Shown piece after piece: positions 19,976 to 31,303 of a DNA stretch of 64,000 nt (position 1 is the first letter of the stretch; each line of letters begins with the position of its first letter). The translations under genes and the position numbers were made by a program. The stretch is taken from the NCBI GenBank assembly GCA_034638255.1, contig JAWPGT010000022.1, forward strand, positions 310,001 through 374,000. The letters run 5' to 3'. Below the pieces are notes generated by a model. The model made no database searches. It was not told where the DNA came from and saw only the letters and a list, made by a program, of their open reading frames with translations. Source of the stretch: Coprinus comatus. Its lineage: Eukaryota > Basidiomycota > Agaricomycetes > Agaricales > Agaricaceae.

Positions 19976-20214
19976 TGTTGAACTATTATTAGTTCTATCA
20001 TGACATTCTCATATGGCATCACACTTGATGAATATACCTTCATGATCTATATCATGTGACATAGTATATTCTTGCATGGACCACTGTAAATATGTATATA
20101 AGTTTGTACTCCTGCATTATATACTTCAGTTCCTTTTCTACTAACAACCAACACCCTCAGTAAGTCCAGAGTCATACCTACCCATGTTTCATACACTACA
20201 CTCTTGTTTTAACA
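19976..20214 (+). repeat. LTR F, 5' LTR of copia F
   Basis: 239 bp from TGTTGAAC to TTTTAACA. A TATA-like gtatataag is at about 20093-20101. It is followed directly by a primer-binding site. Confidence 0.95.
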
Positions 20215-20226
20215 GGTTATGGGCCC
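20215..20226 (+). promoter_or_regulatory. Copia F primer site, half initiator-tRNA type
   Basis: The bases next to the 5' LTR, GGTTATGGGCCC, match the anticodon-side complement of initiator tRNA-Met with at most one mismatch and resemble the primer site of Drosophila copia, which uses a cleaved half-tRNA. The same site is kept in copy 2 (43601-43612, minus strand). About 270 nt of leader follow before gag. Confidence 0.75.
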
Positions 20227-20498
20227 CGGTTAGCCTGTACGACTCTCAACGTGCACTTGACAAATATTATTCATCGTGCAGCTCAGAGCTTGAGGGTGAA
20301 GCTGGATTCACCTGTGAGGGAAGTCCGAGTTCCGCTCACTCAAGACGTCGACCCACTCAGTGTTCTCTATGCAACCCCTTACTGTACTCGGTTAGATGGG
20401 CAGCTTATAGCTCTGTAGAACATAGCGCATGTAGTGCAGCTTTAGTTCATAGATCTGACACATGTTTTGTTGTAGATTATTATCTCCAAGCATTACTC

Positions 20499-23400
20499 AT
20501 GGCCGCTTTGATCCCCTCGATCCCGGTCCTCACAGGCACTGCCAACTACCAAGTGTGGTCAGCACATGTTATGTCCATTGCTAACATGATCCACATGGAT
20601 GGATGGTGTGTAGCGAGAATGATCAATGGCAGTGCCACAAGGCCTGCAGCTATCAGTGGTTCCCCCACAACTGCCAATACCACTATGGTACCCCCCATGA
20701 ACATCGAAGAAATTCGAAAGTTTGATAACGTTGAGGCATTTGCACTTGGGATGCTAAATTCCCGATTGAGCAATGACATGCTTTGGCATGGTGAAACAAC
20801 CTCAGATGATCTTTGGACACACCTGAGACGAGTTTATGGCACATTTTCAGCAGGTGCAGCTTATGAGCTGTATGCTTCTGTGGATTTGTTCTGATTATCT
20901 GGTGTGAATGATCCCTCTAAGGAGATCTCCACCTTTAGGAATTACTTTACACAGTTAGAGCAAGCCATGCCCCCAATTAACGTCCCCAGTATTCTCTGTG
21001 CATTGATGTTAATGACACACATTCCTCCTCAATGGAGTGCTACTCGTGCTGCCCTCCTTGTTCAATATGGTAACTCCCTTTCGACCTTAACGGTCCAGAT
21101 CGTCTCTGACGCAATTATGGGTGCATGGCGAGATTCCCGTGGTGCCGCCTCTGCTTCTCATGCCGCTTCCACCAGCATTAAAAACTATAAGGGTGCAAAG
21201 CCCTATTCCAAATCCTCCAGTGGTGCTTCTCAGCAGCCCCAGCAACAGCAACAACAACAGAAGTCATCATCTGGTGGTTCTAAACCAAATCAGACCCAGA
21301 ACTCCGGTTCTGGTGATACTTCTGGGGGGGATAAGGATAAAAAGAAGAAGCATCAACATGGAAAATGTGGAGGCAATAAGGCTAACAATGCCAAAGAGGA
21401 TGCTGGTAATGTAGACATGATACTGTCACCTGCTGTCTTGGAGTCTTTCACGACTCCCACTAACAAACCTTCCAATACTCATTCTCTTGTTGAGAGGATG
21501 AAGACTACTGATCCCTGCCTCAGGGCAGTGGCCTTGAAAAAGGCTGCAGATGAAGTCGTCGTACACGGTGTCAAGCCTCCTGCTCCTCGTGCTACTCTTC
21601 TTCCCCCTGCTGGGCACCTGGTCGGTCGTACCCGATATCAGAAAAAGAAGACAGAGGTCTTTGAGAAGATGGGTGCTCGCCTTGGCTTTGGCTTGGTTGA
21701 ACCCTGTCCCCCATCACCTCCACTATCGCTTGATGCGATGGTGTCACACATCCTTCCTGAAGAGGAAGTTGATTCATCTTCGGTTTCTACACCTGGGTCC
21801 CCCACGTGCAGATCTGAGTCTCCTTCATATGTCCCTCCTTCCGATGTCCCCAAAGCGATCTCCAAGGCTGATGCCTATATGAATGATCTGGACTATGAAG
21901 CTGATGGAGACTACAAGGTCGATGATGGTTGGTATAACAAGTATGTACCTTTCTTTTCTCAAGATTTCTTCCTTACTAAATGGGATATCCAGAGATGCCC
22001 CCGCCAAATGGGGAGACGAACAAATTGCTCCATCAGACCCAATGTTCTAGTGTGCTGTAATGGACTGCCGGACTATAGTTGGACACTTAGTTCTCATGTA
22101 TCTACTGTTGATGTAACTTCTCCTGTTTTGGTAAATGCGATGGATTCTCCCGTTTCCTCATGTGATCCTTTTGTCTTATTGGCAAAATATTTAAGAGATC
22201 CTGAAAGTGGTGATGAACTGGTAAAAGATCTTGAATGCTTATGCAACTTCTGTGAAAACAAAGAAAAACCTAATTATGCTAGAGAGTCTGCTACTTGGCT
22301 CCTTGATTCAGGCGCTAGCTTTAATTGCACCCAGCATATAAGCGACTTTATCGAGTTAGAGGAAGGAGTGTTTGGCAACGTTAGAACTGCTAATGACAAA
22401 CTCATTGGCATTACTGGCCGTGGGAAAGTCCTCTTTCAACATGAAGTAGACGGAGTCACAAGAACAACTCCACTGTATCCGGTCTATTATATTGCGTCTC
22501 TCTCCACTAGAATCATTTCACCTGGCGCCTTATGGCTGCAAGGAATGAGGAGTGAGTCTAATTTAAAATGAACTAACATATTTCATTCAAACGGAAAATT
22601 ATTTATGCATGCTACACACATACCTGTGTTCAAAGAGTTAGAAGATGCACTCCACCACATTCACACTTGGATTGTGCGTCACTATACTGCGAATCAGGTG
22701 CTATCTTATTGCACATCTAAATTATCTGTTTATGATCTTTGGCACTGTCGATTGGCGCATCCTGGAAAGGAAATATTGCGACAACTTCCAAAACACTCAG
22801 AAAAAGTACCTGAGTTTGACATTCCTATTTCTCGTCAAATTTGTGATGGTTGTGCTCGAGGCAAAATGTCCAATGATGCACATCGTCCTTCTTCGACACA
22901 AGTGAAGTCATTTTTAGAATTGATCCACAGTGATCTTCTAGAATTCCCCATTGCCTCATATCACAAGTACAAGTGGGCAATGACATTCTATGATGACTAT
23001 TCTAGCCATGCCTGGATCCTCCTCCTATGAGCCAAATCTGATGCCTACTCAGCACTTGAAAGATTCTGTGCCTTTGAGGAAAAACAATTCAGTAAAAATG
23101 ATTAAGCGTATCCAGACCGACAATGGCGGAGAATATGTCTCTAAGAAATTTGAGGAATTCCTTCACTCAAAAGGGATAGTACACGAGACGTCTGCACCAC
23201 ATATACATCAGCAGAACAGTAGAGCAGAAAGACTGAACTACACACTTCAGGAAAAGGCGCAGGCCATGCAACTTACTGCATGCTTACCAGAATCCTGGTG
23301 GGAATTTGCCCTTAACACGGCAGTTCATTGTTATAATAGAACTCCCATCAAACGTCTTGAATGGAAAACTCCCACTGAAATGGTAACAGGGAAAAAACCA

Positions 23401-25996
23401 GATCTATCTGGTCTTCACGTGTTTGGCTGTGCAGCTTATGTTTTCATTCCTAAGGAATCGCGTGATGACAAATTGTCACCTAGATCTGAAATAATGATCT
23501 TCCTTGGTTAGGCTGGCGCAAACTATACGTTTATGCGACATCAGAAGGGAAATGTTATTTATACTGCAAAAACAGCCATTTTCGACGAGGGCTGGTATCC
23601 CAAATGTAAGCCAGATCACGAAAAACATAAGGACTCCGGTTCTTCTAAAAACCCCAAAATAAATCCTCCTCCTCCGGCGTCTGATGAAGATGACGAGGAT
23701 ACTACACCTGATCTTTATCCTGATGATCCTATGGACACATCTCGACAAGATGACAGTGATAGAACTCCACAGCCTAGACCACAAGGTCCAATCCCAGAAC
23801 CATCTACTTCTCAAAAACCTCCTGTTCCCAGTTCGAGCAAACCTGCTCCCAGGAAAACAACAGTTGAGGAAGTCACTGATGAAGATGATGATGACGTGTT
23901 ATCATACACTGATCCTGGATCACCCATTCGTCACCTGAGTCCGAGCCCTGCTCCTCGATCTGACTCCACCCATCCCATTTCTCCATCACCTGAATGACCT
24001 GCTAGACCAGTCGAACCTTTACCTCACCGTTCTGGCTGAGAAAAGTTTGTTCCTTTTAGAGAAGGTAATGTTTATGGGGAGAGAACACATCCATCTGAGA
24101 TCCTACAAGACTATAATCATAATGAACCTCTACCACCTCAGGGGAGAGTTTGTCTCTGTGGTCATGATTTCAGAATCCAAAATCAACAAGATCGCCCTAA
24201 AGCAGATCCACGTCCTATTTCACCCGAGGAAGTCCGAGAACATTGCGATGAAATACGCAGACAACACGAGGATGCCTCATGGCAATATGCGAGGGAACAA
24301 CAACCTGACGCAATGGAAGAAGATGTAGATTGTAAGATTCAATGGATAACTAAGGAAGGGGGGTTAGAATTGATGAACTTTTTATTGGCAAAGGCAAGTT
24401 CCACATCAGTTCCTGAGCAATTCTGTGATCTTGTAAAATTGAATCCGGAGGAACATAAACACTGGCACAAAGCTTGTCTCAAAGAACTAGCAGTGCTTAA
24501 AAAGTGAGAAGTTTACGAGTTGGTGAAACTTCTGGAAGGAAGGAAAACCATAAAAAATAGATGGGTCTTTAATGAAAAGAGTAATGGTCGCAAATGTGCT
24601 AGACTAGTTGCTAAAGGATTTTCTCAAGTCGAGGGCATCGACTTTGATGAACTATTTTCTCCAGTAGTACGATATGAGTCCGCTCGAATCCTGCTTGGGT
24701 TAGCTGCCCTTGAAGACTGGGATATTGAGTCTGTCAATGTAAAGACAGCATATCTCTATGGCAAACTGGATGAGGAAATCTATATGGATCAACAAGGGCA
24801 AGGAACATATGGTGTGGAGGTTATGATGTGCATTGTACGGCCTTAAACAAGCTGGCTTGGCCTGGTGGAAGGAGATGGTATCTTCCATAAACCAACTAGG
24901 CTTCAAGCAATGTGAATCCAATGCCAGTATTTATATATATCATTGAAAAGATGGCAAGTTTGTCATTGCTGTCATGTATGTTGATGACATACTCTTTATG
25001 GGAAATGACTCTGCCTTACTTAAAAAGTTAAAAGGAGAGTTCATGAAAAAGTGGGAATGCCAGGACCTTGGAGAAGTCAAAGAATTTCTCAGTATGCGCA
25101 TCAGGAGAGATCAAGCTAATCGAAAGATCTATCTTGATCAATGTGCTTATTTAGAAAAGATCCTGGAAAGGTTTAAAGTCACTGGCTCTGACCGTGACAC
25201 CAAGCCGGCGTGAACTCCGCTGCCAGAAGGGTACTATCCAGTTCCTAATGACAAGCTGATCAACTCCTCCATCCGTTCTAGGTACCAACAGGTGATTGGA
25301 TCACTGTTGTACATTGCTATTGGCACGCATCCGGACATTTTGTTTGCTGTGACTAAGCTTAGTCAACATTCTCATAACCCTACAGAAGAACATTTGCATA
25401 GAGCTCTCTACATTTGCAGATACCTCTTAGCAACTCGGGAATACCAAATGACGCTTAATGGTGCTGGTAATGAGGGCTTCATTGCTTACAGTGATTCTGA
25501 TTGGGCTAGTGATCCTTCTACCCGAAGATCCCAAACTGGTTATCTGTCCACTGTTGCATCCTGCCCAGTAGCCTGGGTTAGTCGATCACAGAAGACTATT
25601 GCGTTATCATCCACAGAGGCTGAGTACATGGCTATTTCCGATTGTAGTCGTCAGTCCATCTGGATCAGAAGCCTAATGACTGAACTTGGTTTACACAACA
25701 ATGAACCAATGGATATTTGTGGAGACAATATGGGCTCTCTCTTTATTGTGCAAAACCCTGCCGTCGAAAAGAGATCAAAACACATAGATATCATTTTCCA
25801 CTTCATTCGTCAAGTAATTGATGAAAAGAAGGTTCAGCTCTATTTTATCCCAGGCACTGAGAACCCTGCAGATCTTCTCACAAAGAATCTCGGATGTGTG
25901 AAGTTTGAATACTTCCGTGATAACTATTACAGGTTGGAGTTTTCTAATCCCACATATAGCACTGCCAAGCACTCAAATAATATGGTCCCAACATAA
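20499..25996 (+). pseudogene. Copia F gag-pol polyprotein, broken
   Basis: From ATG 20499 the frame encodes a copia Gag (YQVWSAHVMSIANMIHMDGW), a TGA at 20892-20894, then a Gln/Lys-rich region without a clear CCHC knuckle, protease (WLLDSGASFNC), a stop at 22569-22571, the GAG-pre-integrase HHCC region (HCRLAHPG...ICDGCARGKM) and integrase (DLLEFP, DNGGEYVS, SRAERLNYT). Stops lie at 23028-23030 and 23509-23511. A frameshift occurs near 23090. Reverse transcriptase follows (RWVFNEKSNG, VNVKTAYLYG), a second shift near 24850-24970, the YVDD box (about 24977) and RNase H (SDSDWASDPSTRRS, SSTEAEYMA, KRSKHIDI). Too many breaks for function. Confidence 0.92.
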
Positions 25997-26032
25997 GGCG
26001 CTTCATAGCTGCCATGTTCGTATTCAGGGGAG

Positions 26033-26271
26033 TGTTGAACTATTATTAGTTCTATCATGACATTCTCGTATGGCATCACACTTGATGAATATACCTTCAT
26101 GATCTATATCATGTGACATAGTATATTCTTGCATGGACCACTGTAAATATGTATATAAGTTTGTACTCCTGCATTATATACTTCAGTTCCTTTTCTACTA
26201 ACAACCAACACCCTCAGTAAGTCCAGAGTCGTACCTACCCATGTTTCATACACTATGCTCTTGTTTTAACA
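26033..26271 (+). repeat. LTR F, 3' LTR of copia F
   Basis: 239 bp, nearly identical to 19976-20214. It is preceded by the purine-rich cagggga-g (26025-26032) and followed by the target duplication GTGGA. Confidence 0.95.
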
Positions 26272-29200
26272 GTGGAGCTTCCAGATGTTGTGGAGGAAGA
26301 GTCGGGCAACACCTTCGGCAGTGCAAGTCATGTGGGTCGGCAGGAAATGAACTTGTTTCAATACCGAATTGACGACTGTGAGTACCGGGTCATAACCATT
26401 GGACTCTGGGAGTTCGATGACAAAGTCAATGCTGATAGTGTCCCAGCAGGCATTGGGGATGGGGAGTGGGTGAAGTTCACTGACTGGTTGGTGTTGGTGG
26501 GGCTTTGTCCATAAGCACAAGTCACAAGTAGAGACGTACTGACTGATGTAACGAGACATAGAAGGCCACCAGTAGTTCCAACCCATAAGTTCAAGGGTCT
26601 TCCAGCGTCCTGCATGTCTGCCAACTTTGGAATCATGGTGTTGGGCCACAATGCAACATCTAAGGTCAGGGATGTTAGGAACATAGATTTTACCTTGATG
26701 AAGTAGCAACCCATTATCCTCTGACCACTCGGAACTCTTAACTGATTTTGACTTTAACAACTTCAACTCCTGTGCTGCCTTCACCACTGCCTCCTCTTGT
26801 TCACCATCCCAATTACCATGTCTGATCTCTTGCAACACATCCTGCTCTTCTCCAACTAAAACAACACCTTCCAGGGCTCGAACAGCAAATAGCGATGGAG
26901 GGAGGAGGGTGAGGTTGTCATTATTGTCCTTGCCAGTTTCATGGTCAGCCCATCAGGAGAGTGCATTGGGTTTGCCCATGGATTGGCCTGGTTGATGATA
27001 AGGTGAGAAGTTGAACTGGGAGAGGTAGAGGGACCAGCAGGCTTGTTGGCAGTTGAGTTTCTTTGCAGTCATGAAGTACTTGAGGTTCTTGTGGTCAGTC
27101 CAGATTTCTACCTTGTGCTCACTGCCCTCCAGGAAGTGCCTCCACTCTTCAAGTGATCGGATGATAGCCAACATCTCTTTGTCATGGATCTCATAATTGT
27201 GTTCGACTGGCGACAGCGATTTTGAGTAGAATGCAATGGGGTGCCACTTGTTGTCTTCCAATGAAAGCTATGACAAGACAGCTCCAGTTGCAAAGTCGGA
27301 GCTGTTGGCCTCCACTCGATAAGGTGTGGTGTCATCAGGAGAAGACAAGATTGGTGCCAATGTAATGGCTGTCTTCAGAGCGTTGAAGGCCTCCTGCTGT
27401 TCAGTACCCCAGTTCCAAGGTATACTGGACTTGGTCAGATCAAAGAGCAGCCGACTGATGTGTGAAAAATCCCAAATAAAATGTCAGTAGAAATTGGCAA
27501 ACCCAAGGAAAGACTGAACTTCCATCTTGTTTTTTGGAATCAGCCAGTCATGAACTCCTGCAACCTTCACTGGATCCATCTCTACACAGTTCTCCGAAAT
27601 GATCAACCCCAAGTATTCTATCTTCTGCTTCTCAAACTCACATTTTTCAGGTCGGAGGTACAGCTTGTGTTCCTTGAGTACCTCCATCATGTGTCAGATC
27701 ACCTTCTGATGTTCCTCCAGGGTCTTCGAAAAGATCAGGATGTCGTTGAGGTAGATGATGACAATTCCTTCCATGATAAGGTCATGGAAGATGTTGTTCA
27801 TCACTGTCTGGAAGGTCGCTGGGCTGTTAGTCATGCCGAAAAACATCACCAGAGGCTCAAAGAGCCCCCAATTCATTCGGAAAGCTGCCTTCCACTCATC
27901 GCCAGGCTTGATACAGATGTTGTTGAAGCCCCATTGGATGTCAAGTTTGGTGAAGTATTTTGTGCCCTGCAGTTTTGACACGATTTCAGAGATGAGTGGG
28001 ATGGGGTACTTGTTCTTCACTGTGATAGCATTGAGGTTCCAATAGTCTTGTACCAACCGAAGCGAACCGTCCTTCTTTTTAATAAAAAAAACAGGGGCTG
28101 CCATTGGCGACTTTGAAGGGTGAATCCTTCCCGAAGTGAGGTTCTCTTGGAGGAACTCGTCAAGTGTGGCTTGTTCCTTTGGTGAAATTGGGTAGACCTT
28201 GGTAGTTTTGGCAGTTTCACCTGGGATGAGTTCAATAGCATGATCCCAAGGCTGATTTTCAGGGAGCTCTTGGAAGACAGCCTCAGAGAAAATGGTTTTG
28301 AAGTTGTGTAGGTAGTTGGGAATATGAGCCTTGAAACCAAGGTTGGCAGCCATGGTGTTCTTCCAATGTGCTTTGGCAAGTTATTGCGATAGAGTACCAG
28401 TGGCTGAAATCTGTTCCGAAACCGAGAGAACTGATGAGCGAGGGATGGTGGCAAAAATACAATCTCCTTCCTCCAATTCTGACCAACTAACTCCTTCTTC
28501 CGACTCTTCATCCTCTTCTTCATTCACCTCTTCCACAAGCACTAGAAAAGGCCCTGAAGTGCAGACCCTTAGCACCTTCTCCTGGAACTTCTTCTCCTCC
28601 TTGTATTCCTGTCAGCAACCTTTGCAAGTCCTCAGGCACCTTGACATTTTGACTTCCTTTGTTACCCAATCGACTTCAGGGTTGTGTGCACGAAGCCAAG
28701 TATAGCCAAGTATAACGGACTCCTTTCTGAGGCTGGTGACAGCGAAGATTGCACGTTCAGAATGGTTCTTGTATTGGAGAACCATATCAACAACTTCAGC
28801 AATTTCTCCAGCTTCGTTTGGGGTGCCGTCAATATTGAAGACAGGGATTGGGTGTGATAGGTGGCAGGTGGTGAGCTTATGTTGATGAGCGAAGTCCCGA
28901 TCAATGAAGATACCAGTGGCACCAGAGTCCACAAGTGCTTCTGATGAAAATCGGACTCTGGTGTTGGTGGTTTCAAGGTCGATCGGCAGTTTCAAGGCAT
29001 TGGCAGGGGTGGTGGATGAAATGACATACTGGGTTGGGAGGTAGCGACATTCCCAGTGAGGTCGGCGGGGTTTGGACATGGCTATAGGTTTGGGTGTAGG
29101 TGGGGAAATAGTAGTTTCATTTATTTCTTCTATGGGTAATACAGCAAACCTATTAACACCAGACAATCAGGGCGTGGCCTCCACTGACTGATTGAGTTAC

Positions 29201-30366
29201 CAAAAATCCTGCGTATCTGTTTCCACTGACCCTTCCAACTTCCTTCCAACGTTGGCAACATCTTTCTCTACCAACAGGTTCATCAGCAATTCATCCTTCT
29301 CTTCCAAGGTCATGAGCCAGATATCAAAGTGTCAGGGGCAATCTGCTTTGATGTGTCCAGGCTGCTTACATTGGTAGCAGGTGGAGGGGGTCAGGTTATG
29401 TAGTTTGGACGCATCGATGTCCATCAGAGTCGGGTTCCTGGGTGTTGGCATTACATGGGCGAATGTCGGTAGGGGAATCAGGGGAGTTGGATGAGGTGGG
29501 GGTTTTGGGAAGGAGTGAAAAACAGGTTTGGGAGCTGGCAGTGGCACAGGGCAATGATTTGCCTTGAATGCAACATTGGCAAGTCGGGAAGCTTCGAAGC
29601 AGGTGGCTGCATGATACCAGCCATTGGGATCAGAGTCGGAGGGTCGGCCCAGGGTCATAGTGGCAATGGAGTCAGCCAAGTTGGTGCAAAGACCTCAACA
29701 AAACTTGATGACAGTGACCTTCTAGTTGGTGTACCCGGATGCTGAAATGAGTGCTTTGAAGGTGTCCAGGTAATCCTCCAAAGTCCGATCTTTCTGGAAG
29801 TAAGTATCCCCTTCCAATGTGATAACCGCTTCCAACTTGGCATCAATTGGCAAGAAGCGAGCCTTGAACTGGGTTTTGAAGTCCTCCCAATCCTCAAAAG
29901 GCAAGTTTCCGACCTGTGATTCCAACCTAAATATCTCTTCCGTCCATGTAGCAGCCCGACCGCTCCTCATGTAGGACATGGCCCAGAGCATCTTTTCCTT
30001 GTCCAACTGGAATTCACCTGAGAGTCGGATGTACAGGTTACAGGCATTGAGGAAGGCCTGGCCTGTCTTGTGGTCACCATCATAATTGGGTGGCATAGCG
30101 ACTCATCCTCAGAATGTCCATGGATGTTTGGGGGGAGATGGAGGAGCTGGCATCGCAGGGGTAGCAGGTGAAGGGGTGGTCTGAGAGGCCGAAACGAGTG
30201 TGGAGAGTTGGGCAGTGATGGTGGCAAGTACATTGGCAGTGGTGGCAGAAGTGGATTTGGTAGCTTCTACTCACTGCCGTAGAGCATCAAGTGATGCCCG
30301 AAGCTCGTGGAATGTGCCTTCAATGATTTCATTCCAAGTTGGCTGGGGTGGTGCTGGATCAGTCAT
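26272..30366 (-). pseudogene. Gypsy C copy 1 gag-pol, from Gag to integrase core
   Basis: A single minus-strand frame from ATG 30364-30366: Gag (MPPNYDGDHKTGQAFLNA; CCHC CYQCKQPGHIKADC at about 29334-29380), protease (ALVDSGATGIFIDR), reverse transcriptase (FFIKKKDGSLRL, MFFGMTNSPATFQ, YLND), RNase H ([20 protein letters not shown]) and the integrase HHCC and first-Asp region. Gag and pol are in the same frame, as in Tf1-like elements. Numerous stops, mostly TGA at expected CGA, and Asn for the first catalytic Asp of YLDD. It is nearly identical, stops included, to 50206-54296. Confidence 0.93.
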
Positions 30367-30473
30367 GGTTTGGCGAGTAAGGGATAGAGGGATGCATCGG
30401 TGGGAAGTCTTCTGTTGTGGCAAACAGGGCTCTTCTGTCCAGCGATGCTAGCCTCTTGAAGAACTCTTTCTTC

Positions 30474-30822
30474 TGTAAGGGCGACTCACGTTGGCAACAA
30501 GCAGCCCGACAACTAGCAAGGAATCCAAAGTTATATTTGATCGGAAACATATTACAGAGCAGATACAACATACCTAGTGAGGAATCCAAAGAGAAAGAGT
30601 TGGGGATTCACTCACACAGGCTACACACAATATATACTACTATGCAAACAGAGATGCCAGCTATTGTCCAGAGGGATGTCATAACATGGACAATGGGAAC
30701 AATGGGGGACAAGTCATGTGAGGGGGCAAGTGGTGAAAGTGTGAAGTCGGGAGGTGTTCTGATGGAAGTTGGAACATCGGAGGATCAGTCAGTAGTCGGT
30801 GTGTCGGTGTAAGGGTTGGTGA
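30474..30822 (-). repeat. LTR C, right LTR of gypsy C copy 1, truncated
   Basis: 349 of the 365 bases are present; the last 16 are replaced by LTR E. Next to it on the left, 30462-30471 (aactctttct) is the primer site on the coding strand, two bases from the LTR. The sequence is almost identical to the inverted LTR at 49750-50098. Confidence 0.93.
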
Positions 30823-31117
30823 TGTAAGCGCAGGAACGTAGAGCATGACGGGACACATAGATTAACAAAGGAACAAAGGTGATTGATTAAGAAATGAGTG
30901 AGATACACTGCAGACAATGGTATGAGACTAGAACATGATATTAAACTATAACTACTCACCTGCAGACAATGGTATGAGACTAGAAGGTCACCAAGTGTCT
31001 GCAGGACGCTTCTACAAGCTGTGACATCACACAGTAACACCACATGATCAGAAAAGCGATCACAAGCTACAACTCCATCAACTACTGACATTGGGACTGC
31101 CTGGAGCAATCCTGACA
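30823..31117 (+). repeat. LTR E copy, forward, at an element junction
   Basis: 295 bp, TGTAAGCG...CTGACA, with an internal 24-bp direct repeat (tgcagacaatggtatgagac...). Left flank GGTGA and right flank CACAA do not match, so it is not a simple solo insertion. It joins truncated LTR C to truncated copia E. Confidence 0.85.
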
Positions 31118-31198
31118 CACAACTGTAGAAAGATCAAGTCCAGGAGCTAGTGGGGTCTTCACAGGCTTGCAATCGGACATCTGGAAGCGTTCTAGAAG
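31118..31198 (-). pseudogene. Copia E pol, 3' fragment beyond the LINE
   Basis: Minus-strand codons read LLERFQMSDCKPVKTPLAPG, the segment that follows the palm and thumb of copia reverse transcriptase. They continue the frame that stops at the LINE insertion at 37651. The RNase H domain is missing because the element is cut by LTR E at 31117. The last 15 bases are the LINE target duplication. Confidence 0.88.
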
Positions 31199-31303
31199 CA
31201 TCACTTCTTGATCTGTTACCACCACCTGCCTATTTGAGAAACCACCCACCAGCAACTTGTACCTCCAATTTCTCATCCCCTGGCCGGCAGTTTCACTTGA
31301 AAC

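Larger units (their letters stand above)
19976..26271 (+). mobile_element. Complete Ty1/copia element F
   Basis: A 6,296-bp element with two 239-bp LTRs (TGTTGAAC...TTTTAACA) and perfect 5-bp target duplications GTGGA at 19971-19975 and 26272-26276. The plus-strand order is gag, protease, integrase, reverse transcriptase, RNase H, the copia order. LTRs differ at about four sites. The insertion lies in the integrase region of gypsy C copy 1 and is therefore younger than that element. Coding frames are damaged by stops and two frameshifts. Confidence 0.96.
18620..30822 (-). mobile_element. Ty3/gypsy chromovirus C, copy 1, split by copia F
   Basis: Minus-strand element with a complete left LTR (18620-18984) and a right LTR (30474-30822) that lacks its last 16 bases, cut by LTR E. 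A complete copia (19976-26271) has inserted in the integrase region. Ignoring the copia, the coding part is a single gag-pol frame from ATG 30364-30366 to the chromodomain, broken only by stop codons. The left flank GGGCT (18615-18619) has no partner at the right end; its partner is found inverted at 49729-49733. Confidence 0.93.
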
